From: an uncultured Anaerolineales bacterium
Lineage (GTDB): Bacteria; Chloroflexota; Anaerolineae; Anaerolineales; UBA6663
Direction: 5' to 3'
DNA length: 35,815 nucleotides
Assembly (NCBI GenBank): GCA_937952305.1
Contig: CALFZO010000059.1
Span: 1-35,815, forward strand
Shown: piece by piece, positions 15,408 to 22,566 of the stretch
Layout of the letters: each line of letters begins with the position of its first letter
Numbering within the stretch: the stretch's first letter is position 1
Translations under genes and position numbers: made by a program
Notes under the pieces: generated by a model
The model's database searches: none
The model's input: the letters and a program-made list of their open reading frames with translations, nothing else
Told to the model about the DNA's origin: nothing

Positions 15408-16319
15408 ATGAAGAAAGCCACCGTCTCCGTCCCCGCCTCCACCGCCAACCTGGGCCCCGGCTTCGACTGCCTCGGTCTGGCCCTGGCCCTGCGCAATACA
15501 GTCGAGCTGTACGAAGCCAAGCAAGGCCTGGAGATCGATGTGGAAGGCGAGGGCGAAGACCGCATTGCCCTGGACACCACCAACCTGATCGTGCGCGCCG
15601 CCGAGGCCGTCTTCGCCAAGGTGGGCCGCCGGCCGGAGGGTCTGCGCGTCCACGCCGTCAACGGCATCCCGATCGGCTCCGGCCTGGGCTCGTCGTCGGC
15701 GGCCATCGTCGGCGGGGTGGCGGCCGCCAACGCGCTGGTGGACGGCCGGCTCGGGCGCGACGAGCTGCTGCGCCTGGCCCACGAGCTGGAAGGTCATCCG
15801 GACAATGTGGCGGCTGCGCTCTTTGGCGGGCTCACCCTGGTCAGCGCCAGCGGCGAAGAGCTCCTGGCCCGCGCCTTGCCGGTGCCGGCGCTCAAGGTCG
15901 CGCTGGCCTTGCCGGAGGTGCGCCTGTCCACGGCCGAGGCCCGCGCGGCCCTGCCAGCCCAGGTGGCGCTCAAGGACGCCGTCTTCAACATCGGCCGGGC
16001 GCTGTTCACGGTGCAGGCGCTGACCCAGGGCGACTATGATTTGTTGCGCTTTGCGATGGCCGACCGTCTGCACCAGCCGTACCGCAAGGCCCTGATCCCG
16101 GGCTTCGACGCCGTGGTGATGGAGGCGCGCAAGGCCGGCGCGGCCGCCGTCGCTTTATCCGGCGCCGGCCCGGCGTTGGTGGCCTTTGCGCCCGACCGGC
16201 ACTGGGATATCGCCGCGGCGATGAAGGCGGCCTTTGAGGCCAACAGCCTGGCTTGCCGGACCTTTGTGCTGCCGGTGGATCGCCAGGGCGTCCAGGTCCA
16301 GATGAGCGGCCTCGGCTGA
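15408..16319 (+). CDS. thrB: Homoserine kinase
   Basis: The 303-residue product is a GHMP-family kinase that phosphorylates L-homoserine with ATP, making the substrate of threonine synthase. Motif 1 is VPASTANLGPGFDCLG (8-23), the phosphate-binding motif is PIGSGLGSSSAAIVGG (88-103), and motif 3 is in the ALSGAGPALVAF region near 247. The ATG at 15408 is chosen because family sequence begins there, 29 bases after the reductase stop. Its ribosome-binding site is poor, so coupling to upstream translation is likely. A strong terminator follows 21 bases after the stop. Confidence 0.95.
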   Translation: MKKATVSVPASTANLGPGFDCLGLALALRNTVELYEAKQGLEIDVEGEGEDRIALDTTNLIVRAAEAVFAKVGRRPEGLRVHAVNGIPIGSGLGSSSAAIVGGVAAANALVDGRLGRDELLRLAHELEGHPDNVAAALFGGLTLVSASGEELLARALPVPALKVALALPEVRLSTAEARAALPAQVALKDAVFNIGRALFTVQALTQGDYDLLRFAMADRLHQPYRKALIPGFDAVVMEARKAGAAAVALSGAGPALVAFAPDRHWDIAAAMKAAFEANSLACRTFVLPVDRQGVQVQMSGLG

Positions 16320-16340
16320 CCGCAACCGCCGCTTAAACGG

Positions 16341-16375
16341 CGACCGGGCGCCTGGTTGGCGCCCGGTCGTTTTTT
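16341..16375 (+). terminator. Rho-independent terminator of the threonine operon
   Basis: A 12-base-pair stem (16341-16352 with 16358-16369, arms CGACCGGGCGCC and GGCGCCCGGTCG) closes a five-base loop and is followed by six T residues. It directly follows thrB. The opposite strand lacks a good T run, so protection of the convergent bactofilin operon would be weaker. Confidence 0.95.
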
Positions 16376-16399
16376 GTTCCCAGGGAAGCCGCGGCCGCA

Positions 16400-17437
16400 C
16401 TAACTCCCCACGGCGGGCGGCGCCTCGGCCGGCGGTTCAGGCGGCAGCGGCGGCGTGGGCATGGCGGGCGCAGCCGCGCCCGGAAAGTACGGCCGCGTCC
16501 CGAAGCGCGTCAGCACCACGGCGCCCAGGCCGATGGAGCTCAGCACCATGTTCACCAGGCCGCCCAGCAGCCAGCCGACAAACGGCAGCAGACCAATGCC
16601 GTTGACGACCAGGGTCACCAGCAGCGTGCCGGCCGCGGCCGCCAGGATCGGGCTCAGGCCGCGCAGCTTAAGCGCCGCCGCCAGGCGATCACCGATCAGC
16701 GCGCCCAGAGCCAGCCAGCCGAAGAGCAGCGCCACCGCGTAGGCGATCAGGGCCACCAGGCTGACCGGGCTCAGGCAGAGCAGTGTCACCAGGGCCAGCA
16801 GGCCGGCCAGGACCGGCACCGCGACCAGGGTCAGCAGGCCCAGGAAGCCCGCCTGGATCGGCGCCGTGGCGATGGCCGCGCTCACCCGGCCCATCTGTTC
16901 CGGCAGCAGCAGGGCCACCAGCAGCGCCAGCACGGCGACGACGAAGGCGACGACCACGGTCCGCACGCCGTCCCACAGGAAGTTGATGAACAGGTCGAGC
17001 GGGCCGGGCGTGCTGGGCACATTCACAAAGGGGCGATCCCAGAAGCGCGGCCCGAGGCTCTGCGTCTCACCGCCCTGGACCTCCGAGCCGGCCTCGCGCG
17101 TGATCGAGCCGCCGGAGGTGACCAGTTCGCCCTCCACGACGGCGGTGCTGAGCAGCTCGGCGTTGCCGCCAAAGACCACCAGGTCGCCCTGCACGGTGCC
17201 GCCCAACGTCACGTTGCCGCCGAAGACGGCCGTGTCGCCGGTGACCTCGGCCCCGGCCTCGACGGTGACGCTGCCGCCCAGGACGATCAGGTTGCCGTCG
17301 ACGACTTCGCCATCGAGCAGGGTGAAGCTGTCGCCGATGACCACCTTGTCCTCGGCCAGGCCGCGGGCCCAGGCAGCCGGCGCCAGCGCCAGAAGGGCCG
17401 CCAGGGCCAGCGCGACGGCGGACAGCAGTTTCTTCAT
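16400..17437 (-). CDS. Exported bactofilin-like (polymer-forming) domain fused to a multi-pass membrane domain
   Basis: The 345-residue product has a signal peptide (1-25, ending AAWARG). Residues about 30-120 form repeated short beta-helix turns of the bactofilin/polymer-forming type, such as VVDGNLIVLGGSVTVEAG, GDTAVFGGNVTLGG, GDLVVFGG and GELVTSGGS, at roughly 17-20 residue intervals. Residues about 157-310 contain four or five hydrophobic segments, and the C-terminus is a proline-rich tail. Classical bactofilins are cytoplasmic filaments, but the signal peptide here would place the helix outside, which suggests an envelope role. Its ATG overlaps the anti-sigma stop (ATGA at 17437-17434). 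It is therefore the third gene of the sigma operon and a likely target or sensor of that system. Confidence 0.88.
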   Translation of the reverse strand: MKKLLSAVALALAALLALAPAAWARGLAEDKVVIGDSFTLLDGEVVDGNLIVLGGSVTVEAGAEVTGDTAVFGGNVTLGGTVQGDLVVFGGNAELLSTAVVEGELVTSGGSITREAGSEVQGGETQSLGPRFWDRPFVNVPSTPGPLDLFINFLWDGVRTVVVAFVVAVLALLVALLLPEQMGRVSAAIATAPIQAGFLGLLTLVAVPVLAGLLALVTLLCLSPVSLVALIAYAVALLFGWLALGALIGDRLAAALKLRGLSPILAAAAGTLLVTLVVNGIGLLPFVGWLLGGLVNMVLSSIGLGAVVLTRFGTRPYFPGAAAPAMPTPPLPPEPPAEAPPAVGS

Positions 17438-17994
17438 AGACCCAATCCTTGCAGGCTCAGCCTGCGCATGTAATAGAGCCAGCCGGCGGTGGCCGCCAGC
17501 GCCGCCAGCGCCGCCAGCCAGACCAGCGGCGTGCTCAGCGCCCATTCGCCCAGCCCGCGGCCGGTGATGAACAGAGCATTGGCCAGCGTCAGCGCCACCT
17601 GCGTCGTCGTCGAAGCGCTGTTGAACAGCGCGGCCGAGGTCGCCGGCTGGCCGACCAACTGCACCAGCGACCATAACGCGCTCAGACCGATCGGCAGCAC
17701 CAGCGCCGCCGACCCGATGGCGCCAAAGCCCAAAGCCAGCGCCCCCCACAGCGCTTTCGGCTGCGAGCGTTGCTGCTTGAGCCGGGCGTTGAACCGGCCG
17801 GTGAAGCCTGGCCGCGGCGCCGCCAGCGGCGCCTGGGTGAACAGGCGCTCCAGGCGCGCCAGCGCCTCCCAGGTCGACGCACAGCTCTGGCACTCGGCCA
17901 GGTGGGCGTCCAGTTCGGCGCGCTGCTCAGTCGGCAGGTCGCCGTCCAGCGCGAGTTGGATCCACTCGGTGTAGGGCTTGTGAGTTAACGTCAT
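17434..17994 (-). CDS. Anti-sigma factor with zinc finger
   Basis: The 186-residue product has an N-terminal zf-HC2-type site H31-x3-C35-x2-C38 (HLAECQSC), typical of zinc-binding anti-sigma domains that hold ECF sigma factors at the membrane. A charged linker leads to about three hydrophobic segments (about 80-110, 125-145 and 155-177). The ATG at 17994 overlaps the sigma factor stop (ATGA) and has an AAGGA-type site upstream; an alternative ATG at 18003 would add three residues. It presumably binds the upstream sigma factor and releases it on an envelope signal. This follows from family and gene order and is not shown by the sequence itself. Confidence 0.9.
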   Translation of the reverse strand: MTLTHKPYTEWIQLALDGDLPTEQRAELDAHLAECQSCASTWEALARLERLFTQAPLAAPRPGFTGRFNARLKQQRSQPKALWGALALGFGAIGSAALVLPIGLSALWSLVQLVGQPATSAALFNSASTTTQVALTLANALFITGRGLGEWALSTPLVWLAALAALAATAGWLYYMRRLSLQGLGL

Positions 17995-18587
17995 CGCTTC
18001 CATCCTTCCACGGCCAGCGCGAGCTGGGCGGCGCGAGTGCGGGGCTCGGCCGCCATCATCTCAGCCATGGCGCCGCGGGCCCGGTGCAGGCGGCTCTTCA
18101 CCGCGCTGACGGTGGTCCCGCTGGCCTCGGCGATCTCTTCATAAGACAAGTCATACCAATATCGCAGAACCAACATACTGCGATCGTCCGGCGCCAGGCG
18201 CGCCAGGAAAGCCTGGATGACCGCGCTCTGCTCGCGCCGCTGGGTGGTCTCCTCCGGCCCCGGGTTCGGCTCGTGCAGGGCCGGGTGCGGCGGCAGGGCC
18301 TCGTCGTCGATCGACAGCCAGGTCAACCGCCGCTTGCGCAGGACGTCGATGCAGTAGTGGCTGGCGATCGAGAAAAGCCAGGTCTTGAACGAACGCGTGG
18401 GGTCATAGCGCCGCAGTTGGGCGTAGGCGCGCAGAAAAGCCTCCTGCGCGGCGTCCTCAGCCTCGTGGGCGTCTCCCAGCATCCGGTAGCATAAGTTGTA
18501 GACCGCCGACTGGTAGGCGTCCACCAGGGGCGAGAACGCCGTCTCATCGCCGGCGCGGGCTCGGGCGATGCACTCTTGTTCGGTCAC
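17991..18587 (-). CDS. ECF (extracytoplasmic function) RNA polymerase sigma factor
   Basis: The 198-residue product has region 2 at about 20-88, with the DAHEAEDAAQEAFLRAY helix and the FKTWLFSIASHYCIDVLRKRR promoter-melting segment. Region 4 lies at about 125-180, with the LRYWYDLSYEEIAEA helix-turn-helix and VSAVKSRLHRAR. There is no region 3, as in ECF sigmas. The start is a GTG at 18587 with GAGG about 7 bases upstream. The gene is first in a three-gene operon with its anti-sigma factor and a bactofilin-like protein. A candidate ECF-type promoter lies at 18642-18667, consistent with autoregulation. Confidence 0.95.
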   Translation of the reverse strand: MTEQECIARARAGDETAFSPLVDAYQSAVYNLCYRMLGDAHEAEDAAQEAFLRAYAQLRRYDPTRSFKTWLFSIASHYCIDVLRKRRLTWLSIDDEALPPHPALHEPNPGPEETTQRREQSAVIQAFLARLAPDDRSMLVLRYWYDLSYEEIAEASGTTVSAVKSRLHRARGAMAEMMAAEPRTRAAQLALAVEGWKR

Positions 18588-18641
18588 TTTCGGCCTCAGC
18601 CGTCGGCCGGTGAACTGCGGTTGCCGGCCGACATCAGATAT

Positions 18642-18667
18642 TACGTATTAACCCGGTTAGGGTTGCA
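18642..18667 (-). promoter_or_regulatory. Candidate autoregulated ECF-type promoter
   Basis: On the minus strand, TGCAAC (18667-18662) and CGTA (18645-18642) are separated by exactly 16 bases. This is the layout of SigW-type promoters (TGAAAC-N16-CGTA). It lies about 55 bases upstream of the sigma factor GTG, as expected of a self-regulated ECF operon. The match is by eye and untested. Confidence 0.55.
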
Positions 18668-18702
18668 GGGGCGGGCGGGCGGCGGGCGGCCAGGGATTCG
18701 GG

Positions 18703-18708
18703 TACAAT
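18703..18708 (+). promoter_or_regulatory. -10 box of the archease/response-regulator group; leaderless start predicted
   Basis: TACAAT is followed by seven bases and then the GTG start at 18716, leaving no room for a ribosome-binding site. No -35 box is visible in the G-rich sequence upstream. The intergenic space is shared with the divergent sigma-factor promoter. Confidence 0.5.
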
Positions 18709-18715
18709 CGTCGCC

Positions 18716-19117
18716 GTGAGCGAGCCGGCACCCGCCTCGTCCAGCCTGGACCTGCACGTTCGCGCTGCGACCCTGGAGGCGCTCTTCGTCCAGGCCGCCC
18801 AGGACATGTACAGCCTGGTCGGGGCCAGTGCCAAACCCGACGTCATCCTGCGCCGCACCCTGGAGGTCCGCGGCGAGGACCATGCTTCCCTGCTGCTGGC
18901 CTGGCTGCGGGAACTGCTGGCCTTCACCAGCCTGGAAGACCGGGTTTTCTACGATTTTACCGTCATTATGCTGTCGCCGCTCCGCCTGCGCGCCCAGCTC
19001 ATCGGCGGGCTGAAAGAACGCGTGGAACGCCGCCTGACCATCGAGCTGGGCCTGGAAATCGTCATCCGCCACACCGCCGACGGCTTCGAAGCGACCATCC
19101 CGTTCAAGCCCGCCTGA
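18716..19117 (+). CDS. Archease-like protein, divergent
   Basis: The 133-residue product aligns by eye with archease, the cofactor that activates the RNA ligase RtcB. Matches are the N-terminal LDLHVRAATLEALFVQAA helix start, the LLLAWLRELLAF helix and the closing strands LTIELGLEIVIRHTADGFEA. The N-terminal HTAD signature has lost its histidine (SSLD here, aspartate kept), and the histidine of the TYH block appears to be replaced by glutamate. The metal site may therefore be altered. Typical length is about 140 residues, so the protein is complete. The start is a GTG seven bases after TACAAT. No rtcB is in the window; two response-regulator genes follow 21 bases downstream, which is an odd setting for an RNA-repair cofactor. 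Confidence 0.72.
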   Translation: MSEPAPASSSLDLHVRAATLEALFVQAAQDMYSLVGASAKPDVILRRTLEVRGEDHASLLLAWLRELLAFTSLEDRVFYDFTVIMLSPLRLRAQLIGGLKERVERRLTIELGLEIVIRHTADGFEATIPFKPA

Positions 19118-19138
19118 CCGCCGGCCCGGAACGCCGCC

Positions 19139-19522
19139 ATGACCGCCGTGCACGTGCTTGTCATCGACGATAGCCGCCAGACCGCCGACAGCCTGGCCGA
19201 TATGCTCCGCCTGGTCGGCTGCCTGCCCGAGGTGGCGTACGGCCCGCGCTCGGCGATCAACACCATCACGCGCCAGTTCCCGGCCGTCATCATGCTGGAC
19301 ATCAACCTGCCGGGCGTCGACGGCGTGGAGCTCTGTCGTTTCCTGCGGCGCGACCCGCGCACCGCGCACCTGCCCATCATCGCCATGTCGACTGAGACCC
19401 AGCCGGAGATGGTGAGCCGGGTGGCGGCGGCCGGCGCCGATTACTTCCTGCCGAAACCCATCACCGTCGAGACGCTGGAAGCAGCGCTGGCGACGGTCCA
19501 GAAAGGGCGCCCCCCCCGATGA
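19139..19522 (+). CDS. Single-domain response regulator (REC), first of a tandem pair
   Basis: The 127-residue product is a receiver domain alone. It has the acidic pocket D10-D11 (VIDDS), phosphoacceptor D54 (MLDINLPG), the switch residue in AMSTE and the conserved lysine in LPKPI. There is no output domain, so it must act by binding another protein. It is paralogous to the next gene. Its stop overlaps that gene's start (ATGA at 19519-19522), directly after a run of eight C residues (19510-19517). A -1 slip there would continue straight into the second receiver. The ATG at 19139 begins at normal family position, 21 bases after the archease-like gene. Confidence 0.93.
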   Translation: MTAVHVLVIDDSRQTADSLADMLRLVGCLPEVAYGPRSAINTITRQFPAVIMLDINLPGVDGVELCRFLRRDPRTAHLPIIAMSTETQPEMVSRVAAAGADYFLPKPITVETLEAALATVQKGRPPR

Positions 19523-19911
19523 CCCAGCCGCGCTATGCGTTTGTCATCGACGACAACCGCATGATCGCCAACAGCCTCGTCAACATGCTCCAACTCCTGG
19601 GCTACGAGGCCTCCGCCGCCTATGGCTCGCTGCCCGCGATGCAGATCCTGAGCTACAGCGTGCCCGACCTGATCCTGCTGGACATCCACATGCAGGGTGT
19701 GAACGGCGTGGAGATGTGCCGCTTCATCCGCCGCGACGAACGCCTGGCGCGCATACCGGTGCTGGCCATCTCATCTGACACGCAGCCGGAGCTGATCGCC
19801 AGCATGCGTTCGGCCGGCGCCAACGCTTTCCTGTCCAAGCCGATCGAGTTAGACGGCCTGGAGGCCGCCATCGCGGCCGCGCAGCGCGACGCCTCGCTGA
19901 CTCCGCCCTAA
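19519..19911 (+). CDS. Single-domain response regulator (REC), second of a tandem pair
   Basis: The 130-residue product is a second stand-alone receiver: acidic pair D11-D12 (VIDDN), phosphoacceptor D55 (LLDIHMQG), AISSD switch region and LSKPIE lysine. It resembles the preceding receiver along its length (NSLVNMLQLLGYE versus DSLADMLRLVGCL), pointing to tandem duplication. It starts inside the stop of the first receiver, so translation is coupled. No histidine kinase lies nearby. The next gene, separated by 136 bases with its own candidate promoter, is the hydrolase-STAS-pseudokinase fusion, a possible partner. Confidence 0.93.
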   Translation: MTQPRYAFVIDDNRMIANSLVNMLQLLGYEASAAYGSLPAMQILSYSVPDLILLDIHMQGVNGVEMCRFIRRDERLARIPVLAISSDTQPELIASMRSAGANAFLSKPIELDGLEAAIAAAQRDASLTPP

Positions 19912-19961
19912 CCGATCACGGCCCCGACAAATCAATCCATAACCAAGAGGCCGGCCTCCAA

Positions 19962-19990
19962 TTGCCCCGCCTCCGCCTCCATGCTAAACT
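19962..19990 (+). promoter_or_regulatory. Candidate promoter of the MBL-STAS-kinase-like gene
   Basis: TTGCCC (19962-19967) and TAAACT (19985-19990) are spaced by 17 bases, and TGC before the -10 makes it an extended element. Transcription would begin near 19997, giving a leader of about 50 bases to the GTG at 20048. An in-frame TTG at 20000 would make a near-leaderless alternative start. Confidence 0.5.
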
Positions 19991-20047
19991 CCGCCTCGCT
20001 TGGGGCTGCCACCCAGCACCGTCCGCCGTAGGAGCATCAGCACACCC

Positions 20048-22195
20048 GTGCGCATCAAGTTCTGGGGAGTCAGGGGTTCGATTCCCACGCCTCTATCCAC
20101 CGAGCAGCTGCGGGAGAAGCTCTTCCGGGCGCTGACGGGGGCGACCGGCGTGAACCTCGCGGACCCGGCGGATGTCCTGGCGTACATCGCCAGCCTGCCG
20201 CCGGCCGTCGGCAGCGTGGTCGGCGGCAACACCACCAGCATCGAGATCGACACCGGCACCGACACCATCATCATCGACGGCGGCTCCGGCATGCGCGAAC
20301 TGGGCATCAAGCTCATGGCGCGCGACTTCGGCAAGGGCCAGGGGGTGGCGCACATCTTCCTGACGCACGCCCACTGGGATCACCTGCAGGGCTACCCATT
20401 CTTCCTGCCCGCTTACGTCCCGGGCAACCGGCTCATCTTCTACGCCGTCAACTACAACCCGCAGCTCTACCTCGAACATCAGCAGGTGGCGCCGATGTAC
20501 TTCCCCATCCCGCCCAATGCGATGCCCGCGGACAAGGAGTTTGTGCAGCTGCGCGAGGGCGAGACGGTGCAGATCGGGCGCACCGTGATCTCCAGCCTGG
20601 CCTTGTACCACCCCGGCACCGCCTACGCCTACCGCTTCGACGACGGAGAAAGCGTCTTCGTCTTCGCCAGCGACGGCGAGTACAAGTCGTTGGCCGAGCC
20701 CAACCTGCGCCGCTACGTCGACTTCTTCGCCAACGCCGACGCGCTGGTGTTCGACTCGCAGTATTCGCTGCGCGACGTCTTTCTGAGCAAGGCCGATTGG
20801 GGCCACAGCTCGGCCATCATCGGCGTGGACATCGCCGAGCGCGCGCGCGTCAAGAAGCTGATCACGTTCCACCATGACCCGACGCACTCGGACGAGCAGA
20901 TCTACCAGATCGCCGAGACCGCGCGCGAATATGCCCAGGTCAACGAGCTAGACTTCAACACCGAGGTCATCGTGGGCGCGGAGGGGCTCGAGCTGTTCCT
21001 GGGCCAGCCGCTCAGCCTGGAGATCCTGGAAGACCGGCACGACCCGGTCTGGACTCTGGCCCTGGCCGGGCACCTCAACCAGAAGTCGGCGGGCGAGGCC
21101 CAGCGCCGCCTGGAGACCGCCCTGGCCGAAGCGCCCAGCGGGCGCGCGCTGGCGGACCTGACCTTGCTCTCGACCGTGGACGCGGTGGGCGTCAAGGCGC
21201 TGATGGATGCCGCCCGCGGCCAGCCCCACGCCCAACTGGCCGTCCTGGCCCCGGCCACGCACATCCGCCGGGTGCTGGAGCAAAGCGGCCTCAACGAGGT
21301 GGTGCGGCTGTTCCGCAACCGCCAGCAGGCCCTGACGGCGCTGGCCGGCCCGGAGCACCTGCGCCTGGCCTCAGCCACGATCGGCGGGTTGTATCAGCTG
21401 GAGGAATTGCTGTTCACGGACGAGACCGGCGTGATCTACCGCGGCGTCGACCGGCACGCCGGCACGCCGGTTTTGGTGCGCGTGGTCGCCGGCCAGCCCA
21501 ACGACCCGGTCCGCGCCGATTTCGCCCGGCAGGCGGACGCCTGGCGCCAACTGCAGCATCCCCGGCTGCTGGCCTGTCAGGCTGTCGTGGATGAGCCGGC
21601 CTGGACGGCGTTTGTCTGCCCGCAGCCGACCGGCATCTCGCTGCGCGAGTGGCGCGCGCGGCGCCCGGCCTGGCGCCAGGTGGGGCACGTGGCCGAGCAG
21701 ATGTGCGCGGCGCTGGCCGCCCTGCATCAGCTGGGCGTGCTGCACGGCGACCTGCGGCCGGAGAAGATCGTCGTGGACGGCGGCGACAAGGTCCAGCTGG
21801 CGCGCACGCCGCTCTTCCCGCACCCGACCGGCTTCGGGCCGGCCGCCTACCGCGCGCCGGAGCAGCTGCGCGGCCAGGCCAGCACGCTGCGCACCGACGT
21901 CTATCTGTTGGGGCTGATCCTGTACGAGTTGGTATTGGGGGCCCCGGCGTTTGCGGCCGAGACGGAGGAGTTGCGGTTGACTCTGCAGCTGTACAGCCAG
22001 CCGCAAAGCCCGCGCGCCCACTGGCCTGAGATCCCGGAAGCGTTGGAGAAGTTCCTGCTGAGACTGCTGGCGGTGTCCGCCAGCGAACGCTACGCCTCCG
22101 CGCTGGAGGCCGCCGCGGCTTTTGCGCCGCTGGCTCAGCTGGTGTTCGCGGAGCCCAGCCGCCGCGGCACCGGACCGCTCGGCCTCACCCCCTGA
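20048..22195 (+). CDS. Metallo-beta-lactamase hydrolase, STAS domain and pseudokinase in one protein
   Basis: The 715-residue product has three parts. Residues 1-320 are a metallo-beta-lactamase-fold hydrolase opening VRIKFWGVRGSIPTP, with the metal motif HAHWDH (107-112), a later histidine in LYHPG, an aspartate in FASDGEY and a final HHDPTHSDEQ. Residues about 333-425 look like a STAS (anti-sigma antagonist) domain: LALAGHLN near its start and LLSTVDAVGVKALMDA at the usual phosphorylation loop, where a serine-threonine pair is present. Residues about 449-694 resemble a serine/threonine kinase, but the VAIK lysine is arginine (VLVRVV), HRDLKPEN reads HGDLRPEK, and DFG is missing, so it is probably a pseudokinase. 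There is no membrane segment. The GTG at 20048 is chosen by family start; AGGAG lies about 13 bases upstream. The substrate is unknown; the role is probably signalling with the adjacent receivers. Confidence 0.85.
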   Translation: MRIKFWGVRGSIPTPLSTEQLREKLFRALTGATGVNLADPADVLAYIASLPPAVGSVVGGNTTSIEIDTGTDTIIIDGGSGMRELGIKLMARDFGKGQGVAHIFLTHAHWDHLQGYPFFLPAYVPGNRLIFYAVNYNPQLYLEHQQVAPMYFPIPPNAMPADKEFVQLREGETVQIGRTVISSLALYHPGTAYAYRFDDGESVFVFASDGEYKSLAEPNLRRYVDFFANADALVFDSQYSLRDVFLSKADWGHSSAIIGVDIAERARVKKLITFHHDPTHSDEQIYQIAETAREYAQVNELDFNTEVIVGAEGLELFLGQPLSLEILEDRHDPVWTLALAGHLNQKSAGEAQRRLETALAEAPSGRALADLTLLSTVDAVGVKALMDAARGQPHAQLAVLAPATHIRRVLEQSGLNEVVRLFRNRQQALTALAGPEHLRLASATIGGLYQLEELLFTDETGVIYRGVDRHAGTPVLVRVVAGQPNDPVRADFARQADAWRQLQHPRLLACQAVVDEPAWTAFVCPQPTGISLREWRARRPAWRQVGHVAEQMCAALAALHQLGVLHGDLRPEKIVVDGGDKVQLARTPLFPHPTGFGPAAYRAPEQLRGQASTLRTDVYLLGLILYELVLGAPAFAAETEELRLTLQLYSQPQSPRAHWPEIPEALEKFLLRLLAVSASERYASALEAAAAFAPLAQLVFAEPSRRGTGPLGLTP

Positions 22196-22208
22196 AGCCC
22201 GCGCCGCG

Positions 22209-22532
22209 TCAGAACTGGAAGACGTTCTCGCGCAGCGGCACCGTCTTGCGGTTGTAGTTCTTCACGTAGTTCTGCAGCCGGTTCTCGAGGTCCTCCCAGA
22301 CCGGCGTCGCCAGCACGCGCTCGAGCGTGGCGCGGTCCTCGGCCACGAACTCCACCAGGCGCATGGGATAGTCGCCGTAGGCCGTGTGCCAGGCGCCGCC
22401 CATCACCAGCCCCATCGACTGCAGCGTCGGCACCATCTCCCCCAGCACGAACTGGAAGTACTGGTCCTGAATTTCCGGGCGGATATCGTACATCAGCAGA
22501 AACTTAACCGGCTGAGTCATCGCATCGTCCAT
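22209..22532 (-). CDS. Small protein, possible dimeric alpha/beta-barrel fold
   Basis: The 107-residue product is soluble, with an opening strand (VKFLLMYDI), a helix, a second strand (LVMGGAWHTAYG) and a RLVEFVAEDRATLERVLAT block. This pattern suggests a ferredoxin-like dimeric alpha/beta barrel such as NIPSNAP- or EthD-like proteins, but I cannot name the family. The ATG at 22532 has GAGGTG about 8 bases upstream; a second ATG at 22520 is possible. It lies 34 bases downstream of amrS on the same strand and ends 13 bases from the convergent signalling gene. Confidence 0.75.
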   Translation of the reverse strand: MDDAMTQPVKFLLMYDIRPEIQDQYFQFVLGEMVPTLQSMGLVMGGAWHTAYGDYPMRLVEFVAEDRATLERVLATPVWEDLENRLQNYVKNYNRKTVPLRENVFQF

Positions 22533-22566
22533 CGCACCACCTCACAGGTCGGCGCCCGCCGGCGCC

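Noticed and set aside
20000..20048. TTG at 20000 as the start of the hydrolase-STAS-pseudokinase gene
   Set aside because: It would add 16 residues without family character. The family usually begins at the RIKFWGVRGS block, which the GTG at 20048 gives. It remains possible because of its position just after the -10 box.
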